From Candidatus Accumulibacter vicinus (lineage in GTDB: Bacteria; Pseudomonadota; Gammaproteobacteria; Burkholderiales; Rhodocyclaceae): DNA of 9,191 nucleotides. How positions within the stretch are numbered: position 1 is the first letter of the stretch; every line of letters starts with the position of its first letter. This document shows positions 1 to 6,921 of the stretch, in pieces. The translations under genes and the position numbers were made by a program. Under the pieces are notes generated by a model that worked only from the letters and a program-made list of their open reading frames with translations, was not told the DNA's origin and made no database searches. Where the stretch lies: contig DIME01000061.1 of assembly GCA_002425405.1 (NCBI GenBank), forward strand, positions 1-9,191. The letters are read 5' to 3'.

Positions 1-605
1 GTGTCGTCCTGATCGCGGCCGTCGAGGTTCTGCCCTTTCTTGCCGAGCACGCCGACGATCACGAAAGGGCTCTGGCGGATGCGGATGGTCTTGCCGAGCG
101 GGTCGTCGCTGCCGAACAGATTGTCGACGGCGGTCTGGCCGATCAGCGCCACCCGCGTCGCCGCGCGCACATCTGAGTCGCCGAAGGGATAACCGCTGAC
201 GATCGTCCACGCGCGCGCATCGAGATACGGCGGCGTCGTGCCGACCACCGTCGCACTCCAGTTGTTCGCGCCATAGACCAGTTGCTGTGTGCCCTGCTGC
301 ACCGGTGCGACATTGCTGACGCCGTCGAGCTCGGCGATTGCTTCTGCGTCGGCGACGGTCAGCGTCGGGCCGCCGCCTCCCCCGCTGCGCAGGCCGCCGG
401 CACTCGTCGAACCGGAAATCAGGATGTACAGATTGCTGCCCATGCTGCTGATGGTCTGCGCCACGGCGTACTGCGCGCCCTGGCCGATGGCCATCATCAG
501 CACCACCGAACCCACGCCGATGACCATTCCGAGCATCGTCAGCATGCTGCGCATGCGGTTCGCGCCCATCGCCTGCCAGGCTTCGCCGAGCATCGCTTTC
601 AGCAT
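1..605 (-). CDS. MacB-type ABC transporter permease (N-terminal 201 residues, cut by window edge)
   Basis: This is the inner-membrane permease of a MacAB-type exporter, with its C-terminus beyond the left edge. Translation from the ATG at 605 gives a short cytoplasmic N-terminus with the family pattern ANRMRSMLTMLGMVIGVGSV (residues 15-34). One transmembrane helix spans about residues 20-42. It is followed by the start of the periplasmic MacB_PCD domain, including GSNLYIL (57-63), a glycine-rich loop (70-79), a TLTVADAEAI-like segment (81-90) and VALIGQTAVDNLFG (152-165). The three C-terminal helices expected for the family would lie outside the window. Its start overlaps the ATPase stop (ATGCTGA), which suggests translational coupling, since no good ribosome binding site precedes it. 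ATPase and permease are separate genes here, unlike the fused E. coli MacB. The family assignment is firm; the substrate is unknown. Confidence 0.93.
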   Translation of the reverse strand, partial: MLKAMLGEAWQAMGANRMRSMLTMLGMVIGVGSVVLMMAIGQGAQYAVAQTISSMGSNLYILISGSTSAGGLRSGGGGGPTLTVADAEAIAELDGVSNVAPVQQGTQQLVYGANNWSATVVGTTPPYLDARAWTIVSGYPFGDSDVRAATRVALIGQTAVDNLFGSDDPLGKTIRIRQSPFVIVGVLGKKGQNLDGRDQDD

Positions 606-1309
606 GCGGCGAGCACGCTGGTGGGCGTCGGCAGGTCACTGACCAGGCGTCCATCACGAAAACGCACCTGCCGTGCAGCGTGTGCGGCGATGTCCGGCTC
701 GTGGGTCACCAGCACGATGCTGATCCCTTCGCGGTTGAGGGCTGCAAACAGCGCCATGATCTCTTCGCTGGTATGGCTGTCGAGGTTGCCGGTCGGTTCG
801 TCGGCCAGAATCAGTTGCGGCGAGTTGATCAGCGCGCGTGCAATCGCCACGCGCTGCTGTTGTCCGCCCGAGATGCGGCTCGGCAGCGCGCCGGCGTAAT
901 CGCCGAGGCCGACCCGGGCCAGCTCATGCCGCGCACGCTGCCGCCGCTGCTCGCGCTCGATGCCGGCATAGACCAACGGCAGGGCGACATTGTCGGCCAG
1001 CGTCATCCGCGGCAGCAGGTTGAAACCCTGGAAGACGAAGCCGATGCTGCGGTTCCGGAGTCGCGCGAGTTCGTCCTTGCTCAACTGCGCGACCTTGCGG
1101 CCGACCAGAAAGTAGTCGCCGCTGCTCGGCGTATCGAGGCAGCCGAGCAGGTTCATGAAGGTCGACTTGCCCGACCCCGAGGGTCCCATGATCGCCACGA
1201 ATTCACCCGCCTCGATGCAAAGATTGACGTCCCGCAACGCCGGGAAGAGTCCGGCCGCGGTTTCGTAGGACTTGCCGAGACCGACGACGCGAATGACCGC
1301 CTCGGTCAT
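599..1309 (-). CDS. MacB/LolD-type ABC transporter ATP-binding protein
   Basis: This 236-residue nucleotide-binding subunit should power the adjacent permease from the cytoplasmic face. All motifs are intact: Walker A GPSGSGKST (42-50), Q-loop glutamine at Q94 in FVFQGFNLL, ABC signature SGGQQQ (147-152), Walker B LILADEP (166-172) with D170 and catalytic E171, D-loop GNLD (174-177) and switch histidine H203 in VTHE. The SGGQQQR signature and the EPTGNLD stretch are typical of the MacB/LolD/FtsE-like subfamily, and the length is normal for a stand-alone subunit. The ATG at 1309 shares one base with the adaptor's TGA stop (TGATG), and the gene's own stop overlaps the permease start, so this is the third gene of the operon. 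LolD itself is unlikely, because an adaptor and a TolC-type channel lie beside it. Confidence 0.96.
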   Translation of the reverse strand: MTEAVIRVVGLGKSYETAAGLFPALRDVNLCIEAGEFVAIMGPSGSGKSTFMNLLGCLDTPSSGDYFLVGRKVAQLSKDELARLRNRSIGFVFQGFNLLPRMTLADNVALPLVYAGIEREQRRQRARHELARVGLGDYAGALPSRISGGQQQRVAIARALINSPQLILADEPTGNLDSHTSEEIMALFAALNREGISIVLVTHEPDIAAHAARQVRFRDGRLVSDLPTPTSVLAAC

Positions 1310-2505
1310 CAGAACAGTCTCATCCCCACACTGCTCGGCTTGCCGTTGCTGCTGGCGACATTCTCGCCGGTGACGACGATGTCGCCGACCTTGAGATCGC
1401 CGCCGAGCACTTCGGTGTTGCGATTGTCGGTAATCCCGAGCGATACGCTAAGCGCTTTGAGTTCGCCATTCTCGACGCGGTACACCGTGCCGCTGGCCGT
1501 GTCGCGTTTCCTGCCCTTGCCCTTGCTCTCCCCGCTGCTCTCGCTCGCCGTTTTCTGTCCGGCGGGCGTGCGCTCGCTGTCGCTGCTCTCGCTGGGTTTG
1601 AAACGCAGCGCCGCGTTGGGCACCAGCAGGACATCCTGGCGGCTGGCGACGCCGATGCTGACGTAGGCGGTCATGCCGGGCAGCAGGATCTGTTCGGGAT
1701 TGGAGAGCGAAACGCGCACATTGTAGGTGACGACGTTCTGCTGCGTCGTCGGGTTGAGACGAATCTGCTGCACTTCACCCTGGAAACTGCGGTTCGGGAA
1801 GGCGTCGACGGTGAAACGCACCTTCTGTCCTTCGCGGATCTTGCCGATGTCGGCCTCGGCAAAGCTCGAATCGATACGCATCTCGGAGAGGTCCTGTGCG
1901 ATCTTGATCAAGGTGGGTGTCTGCAGGCTGGCTGCGACCGTCTGCCCGAGGTCGACGACGCGGTCGACGACGACCCCCGACACCGGCGAGCGGATCGTCG
2001 TGTAATGGAGGTTGACCTGATCCTTGTCGGCGGCGGCTTTCGCCTGAGCGAGTTGCGCCTCGCTCGAGCGGCGCGTCTGGACGGCCTGTTCGAGTTCCTG
2101 CCGGGAGACATATTCCTGTTCAAACAGGGCTTTCATCCGCGCTTCGCTGGCGCGCGCCAGGTCGAGCGCGGCGGCGACGTTCTGCACGTTGGCCGCCGAT
2201 TGACGGGCTTGTGCGGCGAGCAGCGAGTCGTCGAGTTCGAGCAGCGCCTGGCCTTTCTCGACCTTGTCGTTGAAGTCGACATAGAGCCTGGTGACCGTCC
2301 CGGAAACCTGCGTGCCGACATTGACCAGTACGATCGGGTTGAGCGTGCCGTTGGCCGAGACGGTCTGGGTGACATCCCCCCGTTCGATGGCCTGCAGCTT
2401 GTAGCGCTGTTCGAGCGACTGGCTGCTGCTCTGGCGATACCAGTACACACCGCCGGCCGCGAGGGCAAAGAGGAGAAGAGCGAAGAGGCTGCGCGCGTGC
2501 TTCAT
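1309..2505 (-). CDS. MacA-type periplasmic adaptor (membrane fusion protein)
   Basis: This 398-residue HlyD/MacA-family adaptor should bridge the permease and the outer-membrane channel in the periplasm. An N-terminal hydrophobic helix (about 6-22) with no lipobox points to an uncleaved anchor. It is followed by the first biotinyl-lipoyl half (about 55-95, GTLNPIVLVNVGTQVSGTV), an alpha-helical hairpin (about 97-162), the second lipoyl half (about 168-205, IRSPVSGVVVDRVVDLGQTV) and a beta-barrel domain (about 207-290). The membrane-proximal domain (about 291-398) carries a Ser/Glu/Lys-rich low-complexity stretch at about 304-337. The frame stays open upstream to 2964, but that extension is antisense-like Arg/Pro/Gln-rich sequence inside the TolC-type gene. 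The start at 2505 is chosen because it forms an ATGA overlap with that gene's stop and gives a proper N-terminal helix. Confidence 0.94.
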   Translation of the reverse strand: MKHARSLFALLLFALAAGGVYWYRQSSSQSLEQRYKLQAIERGDVTQTVSANGTLNPIVLVNVGTQVSGTVTRLYVDFNDKVEKGQALLELDDSLLAAQARQSAANVQNVAAALDLARASEARMKALFEQEYVSRQELEQAVQTRRSSEAQLAQAKAAADKDQVNLHYTTIRSPVSGVVVDRVVDLGQTVAASLQTPTLIKIAQDLSEMRIDSSFAEADIGKIREGQKVRFTVDAFPNRSFQGEVQQIRLNPTTQQNVVTYNVRVSLSNPEQILLPGMTAYVSIGVASRQDVLLVPNAALRFKPSESSDSERTPAGQKTASESSGESKGKGRKRDTASGTVYRVENGELKALSVSLGITDNRNTEVLGGDLKVGDIVVTGENVASSNGKPSSVGMRLF

Positions 2506-3956
2506 GGATTGCGGACTTTCTGCTTGCTGATCGAGAGCAGCAGCGTGCTGTCGAGGGCGCCGATGGCTCTGGCCAGGGTGGCGCGCGACACGTGCCAGTC
2601 GAGCATCGCCTGGATGCGTTGCAGGCGGGCGTTGGCGAGCGCACTCTGGGCGTTGAGGACGTCGAGGATGTTGCCGACACCGGCCTTGTAGCGTCCGAGG
2701 GCGACACGCTCGGAATGCTCGGCGCTGGCCAGCAGGTCGGCAGTGGTATGAATGGTCTGGGTGGCAGTGCTGAGGCTCTGATAGGCTTCCCAGACCTCGA
2801 GCGCGATCTGCTGGCGGACGTTGTCGCGGCGGGCGCTCTGAACCTCGGTCTGGGCGGCGGCGGCGCGAACCCGGTAAGTGGTGTTGAAGCCGGAGAAGAT
2901 CGGCAGGTTGACCGTCAGTCCGATCGAGTTGCCGTTGGCCGAGGCACTGCCAAGGTCTGTCCACTGCGGGCCGGCGCTCAGCGAGAGCGTCGGCCGGCCG
3001 GTGGCGCGGGCGTAATCGACGCCGGCTTCGGCAGCCCGGAGTTCGGCTTCGGCGGCCCGGAGTTCGGGGCGGCGTGCGCGTGCTTCATCGATCAGTGCGG
3101 TGACGTCGCCGGTAAAGCTGGCGTCGGGGGTAACCGACGGGATCTCGTCGAGCAACAACCGCTGGCTGGCGTCGAGCCCCATGACATTGGCCAGGCGGCC
3201 GACAGCATTCTTGAGCACCCCTTCGGCGCGGATGCGGGTGAGCGTTGCCTGCGACCAGGCGGTCTGTGCCTGCAGACGGTCGGCAGGGGTGCCGGTGCCG
3301 ACGCGGTAGCGGACTTCGGCGGCGGTGAGGCTCTCGCGGCTGGCATTTTCTGATTCACGGGCGGCGGTGACTGCAGCACGCGCGGCCTGGGTGTTGTAAT
3401 AAGCCTGCACGGCATTGAGAAAGACGCTCTGGACGGTCGCGTCGAGCGTCGAGCTTGCGGCGCTCAGCACTTGCCGCGCGATTTCAAGATTTGCCGAACG
3501 CGCGCCGAAGTCATACAGCAGCCAGGAGAGCGTCAGCGAGGCGTTGCGCTGCCTGGCGGTCTGCGAGTCGATCCTGATCCGGCTGGTGCTGACCTGGCCA
3601 TCGAGCGCCGGCAGGAAGTCGGACTGCGCGAGGCCGACCTGGGCCGCCTGGACGCGTGCGTACGACCAGGCCTCACGGGTTGTCGGGTTGCGGCACAGCG
3701 CAAGATCGACCACTTCGAGAATGCCATAGGCGGCGTCGGCTGGCAGCGGCTGACAGGATAGAGCGCTGCCCGCCAGCGCCGGGCGCGGCGGGGTGAAGGT
3801 GCGTGTGGCGAAGGGATCGCTGGTTTCCAGGGCCGGCAGCTGGGCCGCCAGCGCCGCCAGCAGGGTGGCGATGGCGAAGCGGCAGCAGTGAGCGGTAGGT
3901 CTGGCGCACTGGGCGCGGGTCGGCTGCGAAGTCGGTCGGGATGTGGAGTAAGCCAT
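2502..3956 (-). CDS. TolC-family outer-membrane efflux channel
   Basis: This 484-residue protein is the outer-membrane factor of the exporter and the first gene of the operon. A hydrophobic stretch (about 27-42) after arginine 26 looks like a Sec signal sequence. The n-region before it, about 26 residues, is unusually long, and there is no lipobox. Two OEP-type repeats follow (about 79-265 and 285-475), with family hallmarks SLTLSWLLYDFG (140-151), YRVGTGTPADRLQAQ (217-231), the strand VNLPIFSGF (349-357) and GRYKAGVGNILDVLNAQSAL (421-440). A heptad, ELRAAEA, is exactly duplicated at 298-304 and 305-311. No in-frame ATG or GTG was found between the start and the signal helix, so 3956 is used although no Shine-Dalgarno is evident; a TATACT box lies 8 bases upstream. 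The gene overlaps the adaptor by four bases. Confidence 0.93.
   Translation of the reverse strand: MAYSTSRPTSQPTRAQCARPTAHCCRFAIATLLAALAAQLPALETSDPFATRTFTPPRPALAGSALSCQPLPADAAYGILEVVDLALCRNPTTREAWSYARVQAAQVGLAQSDFLPALDGQVSTSRIRIDSQTARQRNASLTLSWLLYDFGARSANLEIARQVLSAASSTLDATVQSVFLNAVQAYYNTQAARAAVTAARESENASRESLTAAEVRYRVGTGTPADRLQAQTAWSQATLTRIRAEGVLKNAVGRLANVMGLDASQRLLLDEIPSVTPDASFTGDVTALIDEARARRPELRAAEAELRAAEAGVDYARATGRPTLSLSAGPQWTDLGSASANGNSIGLTVNLPIFSGFNTTYRVRAAAAQTEVQSARRDNVRQQIALEVWEAYQSLSTATQTIHTTADLLASAEHSERVALGRYKAGVGNILDVLNAQSALANARLQRIQAMLDWHVSRATLARAIGALDSTLLLSISKQKVRNP
3026..3067. repeat. 21-bp tandem duplication inside the TolC-type gene
   Basis: Two adjacent 21-base copies (3026-3046 and 3047-3067) differ at one position (a at 3033, g at 3054). 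On the coding strand each encodes the heptad ELRAAEA. The duplication therefore adds exactly two helical turns to a predicted coiled-coil helix and keeps the frame. Confidence 0.85.
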
Positions 3957-3964
3957 TTTTCGCT

Positions 3965-3970
3965 AGTATA
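3965..3970 (-). promoter_or_regulatory. Possible -10 element of the efflux operon
   Basis: On the minus strand TATACT lies 8 bases upstream of the ATG of the TolC-type gene. No convincing -35 hexamer is found 16-18 bases further upstream. If the box is used, the transcript would be almost leaderless, which would agree with the missing Shine-Dalgarno. It could equally be a chance match. Confidence 0.3.
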
Positions 3971-4058
3971 GCCAGCTTGGCTGCGGTTTCGCGCGGACTG
4001 GCAGGGTGTTCTGTGGGAATTGATGTGTGAGCAAAAGCAAATGTTTCCGGCCAGGACG

Positions 4059-4080
4059 GTCAGCATCGTGAGTCGCTGAC
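4059..4080. promoter_or_regulatory. Inverted repeat in the divergent efflux/DUF3301 intergenic region
   Basis: GTCAGC (4059-4064) and GCTGAC (4075-4080) are perfect inverted arms around a 10-base spacer, in the 153-base gap between the leftward efflux operon and the rightward DUF3301 gene. The geometry suits a dimeric regulator covering two helical turns. No regulator gene is adjacent, so the operator role is inference. Confidence 0.3.
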
Positions 4081-4109
4081 GCAACTTTGACATTCACAGG
4101 ACCCGGACA

Positions 4110-4463
4110 ATGCCCTGGATGGAGATGATCAGCCTGTTTGTTCTGCTGGCCGCCGGCTGGTTCTGGTACGACAGCTTCCAGGCACGCGAGGCCGGCATGC
4201 ATGCCGCGCGTGCGGCATGTGCGGCAGAAGACTTGCTCCTGCTCGACGACACGGTCGCGCTCGCTTCGCTGCTCCCGGCGCGCGATGACCAAGGTCGGCT
4301 GCGCCTGCGGCGGGTCTACCATTTCGAGTACAGCGATACCGGTGACAATCGCCGGGATGGCCGGGTCACCCTGCTCGGCAGCGAGTTGCTGATGCTGCAC
4401 TTGCCGCAGGCGCAACGGCCCTGGCGGCATCCGATGGCGCACGACAACGAGGACGGGGCGTAG
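4110..4463 (+). CDS. DUF3301 family small membrane-anchored protein
   Basis: This 117-residue protein matches the DUF3301 family of beta- and gammaproteobacteria, whose function is unknown. An N-terminal transmembrane helix (about 5-20, MISLFVLLAAGWFWYDS) is followed by an alanine-rich helix with AREAGMHAARAACAAEDLLL (25-44). Next come the family-typical LLDDTVAL (44-51) and the basic RLRLRRVYHFEYS (63-75), then a GRVTLLG strand (84-90). The N-terminal anchor implies a soluble domain at the inner membrane. The first ATG (4110) is used; a weak AGGACC lies about 9 bases upstream, and ATG at codons 4 and 6 are alternatives. It is divergent from the efflux operon, and nothing links the two functionally. 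The family call rests on recalled motifs, not a search. Confidence 0.82.
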   Translation: MPWMEMISLFVLLAAGWFWYDSFQAREAGMHAARAACAAEDLLLLDDTVALASLLPARDDQGRLRLRRVYHFEYSDTGDNRRDGRVTLLGSELLMLHLPQAQRPWRHPMAHDNEDGA

Positions 4464-4584
4464 ATCCGGTATTGCCGATGACCGTCTGATCTGCTCCGGA
4501 GATCGGCCGAAAAGCCTTGCCCATCATGGCTTTCAAATGTACCGGCCGAGACTCCACAAAGGGATCCAGAATGGGTTCCATCGC

Positions 4585-4615
4585 TTGCCCACGGGATCAG
4601 GAATCCCGATAAAAT
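4585..4615 (+). promoter_or_regulatory. Possible promoter with a 19-base spacer occupied by a dyad
   Basis: TTGCCC (4585-4590) and TAAAAT (4610-4615) would be -35 and -10 boxes separated by 19 bases. The spacer holds a perfect inverted repeat, CGGGAT-N5-ATCCCG (4592-4608), centred between them. An over-long spacer filled by a dyad is the layout known for promoters activated by MerR-family regulators. The transcript would have a leader of about 170 bases before the CoA-transferase. The boxes are imperfect, and no regulator gene is in the window. Confidence 0.35.
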
Positions 4616-4727
4616 GAGTTGGCTTGGGTCGGCCGGGGTCTCCTGGCCCATTCCGGCAAGCACTGCTGCCCAAATGCAGCTAAGCTTCGCCTGATCGAGG
4701 GCGGCGGTGACCCTGCCGGTACCGCTA

Positions 4728-4744
4728 CGATGATTTTGTCATCG
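4728..4744. promoter_or_regulatory. Inverted repeat in the CoA-transferase leader
   Basis: CGATGA (4728-4733) and TCATCG (4739-4744) form a perfect 6-base inverted repeat around TTTTG, 48 bases before the start codon. It could be an operator or a small RNA hairpin. It has the same 6+5+6 geometry as the repeat at 4592-4608, with an unrelated sequence. Confidence 0.3.
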
Positions 4745-4791
4745 GTTGCTCCTGCGACCGGACAGCAAGCAGATAGCGAGAGGAAACCACC

Positions 4792-6744
4792 ATGCGCAGC
4801 AAGATCGTGACTGCCGATGAAGCCATCGCACTGATCCGGGATGGCGATACTCTGGCCAGTACCGGTTTTGTCCAGACCGGCTTTGCCGAGGCCCTGTTGT
4901 CGGCACTGGAGCGTCGCTTCCTCACCACCGGCAGCCCGAAGAACCTGACCTTGTTCGCCGCCGCCGGCCAGGGCGACGGCAAGACCCTGGGGCTCAATCA
5001 TCTGGGCCACGCCGGCCTGCTGCGCCGAGTGGTGGCGGGCCACTGGGCGCGCATGCCGAAGGTGGCGCAACTGGCACTCGGCAATCGCATCCAGGCCTAT
5101 AACCTGCCCCAGGGAATCATCTGTCAGTTGTTCCGGGATCTGGCCGCCGGCAAACCGGGGTCGTTCTCCAAGGTCGGACTGCATACCTTCGTCGATCCCC
5201 GCTACGGCGGCGGCCGGATCAATGCCGCCACCACCCGGGACATCGTCAGTCTCGTCGAAGTCGCCGACGAAGAGTGGCTGTTCTACAAGGTCGGCAGAGT
5301 CAACGTCGCCTTCGTGCGCGGGACCACCGCCGATACCTTCGGCAACATCACGATGGAGCGGGAAGCATTGACCCTCAACAACCTCGCCATGGCGATGGCG
5401 GCCAAGAACAGTAACGGCATCGTGATCGCCCAGGTCGAAAGGATCGCCGAGCGCAGCGGGCTACCGCCGCGGCAGGTCAAGATTCCAGGGATTCTGGTCG
5501 ATTGCGTGGTCGTGGCCGAACCCACCCAGCACATGCAGACACTGGTGACCCCGTACAACGCGGCTTACGCCGGCGAGTTCCGGGTTCCCCAGGCCAGCCT
5601 GGTGTCGACGCCACTGACCGATCGCAAGATCATCGCCCGCCGTGCCGCTTTCGAATTGCCGCCCAACGGCATCATCAATCTCGGGGTCGGCATGCCCGAA
5701 GGCGTGGCGACGGTCGCCAAGGAGGAGCGTATCTCGCACCTGCTGACCATGACCGTTGAATCCGGCCTGATCGGCGGAATTCCCGCCACCGGGGGTGACT
5801 TCGGGACCGGCGTCAACATGGATGCGGTCATCGACGAGAATCAGCAGTTCGACTTCTACGACGGGGGCGGCCTGGACATGGCGTGTCTTGGCATGGCCGA
5901 ATGCGATGCTGCCGGCAATGTCAACGTCAGCCGGTTCGGCGGCCGCCTGACCGGCGCCGGCGGTTTCATCAACATCAGCCAGAACGCCCGCCTGGTGGTG
6001 TTCGCCGGCACCTTCACCGGCAATGGTCTGAAGGTCGAGGTCAATGACGGCAAGCTGCGAATTGTCCAGGAGGGCCGGCAGCGGAAGTTCCTCAAGAAAG
6101 TCGAGCAGATCACCTTCAATGGCCAGTACGCCTATGATCGCGACAAGCCGGTCTATTACGTCACCGAACGTTGCGTCTTCCGCCGGGTCAGGGGCGGGCT
6201 GGCCTTGATCGAGGTGGCGCCCGGCATCGACGTCGACCGGGACATTCTGCCGAACATGGATTTCGAGCCGATCGTCGGTGAATACGGCGAGATGGATGCC
6301 CGCATCTTCAATGCCAACCCGATGGGTCTGGAGGCTGAACTGCTCAACCTGTCCTTGCCGGAGCGGGTCATTTACGATCCCGAGCGCAACATCCTGTTTC
6401 TCAACTTCGAGGGCATGCATGTCCGGGTGGTCGAAGATGTGCAGGCGATCTGGGACATTTGCGAGCTGCGCTGCCGGGCGGCCGGCAAACGGGTCGGCGT
6501 GATCATCAACTACGATCGCTTTCGCATCAACCAGGACATGTACGACGCCTATGCCGAAATGGACCGCTACTTCCTGGCCAACTATTTCAGTCAGATCACT
6601 CGCTACGCCACCAGCGCCTTCCTGCGCGCCAAGCTGGGCGAGGCTTTCTCGGCACGCAGCATCGCGCCGCACATCTTCGAACGCCGCGAGGAAGCGCAGG
6701 CCTTCCTGGCCGGACGTGGCGGTGACGCCAGCGGCCCGACCTGA
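4792..6744 (+). CDS. Family I acyl-CoA:acetate/3-ketoacid CoA-transferase with extra C-terminal domain
   Basis: This 650-residue cytoplasmic enzyme should move CoA between short-chain acyl-CoA and a free acid through a glutamyl-CoA thioester. The N-terminal half (about 1-270) opens with the CoA-transferase pattern SKIVTADEAIALIRDGDTLA (3-22). The second half (about 271-515) carries NLGVGMPEGV (296-305) and the catalytic motif VESGLIGGIP (322-331). E323 is the predicted nucleophile, close to the numbering in propionate CoA-transferase (Pct). One chain holding both halves matches the Pct/YdiF type, which runs about 520-530 residues. The extra residues from about 521 to 640 form a separate module, beginning LPERVIYDPERNILFLNFEG and rich in alpha/beta pattern, possibly STAS-like. 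The start has Shine-Dalgarno GAGAGGA at 7 bases. Substrate (acetate, propionate, butyrate or acetoacetate) is undetermined. A polyhydroxyalkanoate or short-chain fatty-acid role is inference. Confidence 0.93.
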   Translation: MRSKIVTADEAIALIRDGDTLASTGFVQTGFAEALLSALERRFLTTGSPKNLTLFAAAGQGDGKTLGLNHLGHAGLLRRVVAGHWARMPKVAQLALGNRIQAYNLPQGIICQLFRDLAAGKPGSFSKVGLHTFVDPRYGGGRINAATTRDIVSLVEVADEEWLFYKVGRVNVAFVRGTTADTFGNITMEREALTLNNLAMAMAAKNSNGIVIAQVERIAERSGLPPRQVKIPGILVDCVVVAEPTQHMQTLVTPYNAAYAGEFRVPQASLVSTPLTDRKIIARRAAFELPPNGIINLGVGMPEGVATVAKEERISHLLTMTVESGLIGGIPATGGDFGTGVNMDAVIDENQQFDFYDGGGLDMACLGMAECDAAGNVNVSRFGGRLTGAGGFINISQNARLVVFAGTFTGNGLKVEVNDGKLRIVQEGRQRKFLKKVEQITFNGQYAYDRDKPVYYVTERCVFRRVRGGLALIEVAPGIDVDRDILPNMDFEPIVGEYGEMDARIFNANPMGLEAELLNLSLPERVIYDPERNILFLNFEGMHVRVVEDVQAIWDICELRCRAAGKRVGVIINYDRFRINQDMYDAYAEMDRYFLANYFSQITRYATSAFLRAKLGEAFSARSIAPHIFERREEAQAFLAGRGGDASGPT

Positions 6745-6910
6745 ATCCGCTCGGCACCCCGGCGTGACCGGCCAACTGGATCGTCGTCAGCCGGATGAAC
6801 CGCCTTGGCCGGGCAGCTCATCATGCCACCGGCGTCAACAGCAGACGGAAAACCGCGCAAGCGGAGCCGCACGCATAGTAAGATGGCGGCCCGCCAACCT
6901 TCGACTTGTC

Positions 6911-6916
6911 AGGAAG
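6911..6916 (+). promoter_or_regulatory. Ribosome binding site fixing the GST start
   Basis: AGGAAG lies 5 bases before the ATG at 6922. The same frame is open from an ATG at 6805, but that one has no such site and would add 39 Arg/Pro/Ser-rich residues in front of the thioredoxin fold. Confidence 0.75.
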
Positions 6917-6921
6917 TGACC

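Larger units (their letters stand above)
4464..4791. other. 328-base intergenic region upstream of the CoA-transferase
   Basis: I see no supported gene here. A 26-residue ORF at 4614-4694 has no ribosome binding site and overlaps a -10-like box. The stretch holds two 6+5+6 inverted repeats (4592-4608 and 4728-4744), a possible promoter around the first, and the Shine-Dalgarno GAGAGGA (4778-4784), 7 bases before the CoA-transferase ATG. No clear terminator for the DUF3301 gene was found; CTCCGGAG near 4494-4501 lacks a T-run. Confidence 0.6.

Noticed and set aside
680..1666. 328-codon plus-strand frame opposite the ATPase and adaptor genes
   Set aside because: It crosses two well-supported minus-strand genes and shows no domain; it is a shadow.
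2506..2964. N-terminal extension of the adaptor frame (153 further codons on the minus strand)
   Set aside because: It lies wholly inside the TolC-type gene in another frame, has shadow-like Arg/Pro/Gln-rich composition, and would displace the membrane anchor from the N-terminus. The ATGA overlap at 2502-2505 gives a normal start.
2592..3353. 253-codon plus-strand frame opposite the TolC-type gene
   Set aside because: Gly/Ala/Val-rich antisense translation of a repetitive helical gene, without motifs.
4087..4092. Perfect -35 hexamer TTGACA before the DUF3301 gene
   Set aside because: A -10 at normal spacing would fall at or inside the start codon at 4110, and no such box is present there.
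4614..4694. 26-residue ORF in the CoA-transferase leader
   Set aside because: It has no Shine-Dalgarno, its start codon overlaps the proposed -10 box, and it shows no recognisable features.
5461..6672. 403-codon open frame on the minus strand opposite the CoA-transferase
   Set aside because: It is a high-GC antisense shadow. The product is rich in Asp, His, Val and Ala without recognisable motifs, while the opposite frame is a clear enzyme with its catalytic motif.
6805..6921. 39-codon N-terminal extension of the GST
   Set aside because: There is no ribosome binding site at 6805, and the added residues precede the normal thioredoxin-fold start, while AGGAAG stands before the ATG at 6922.
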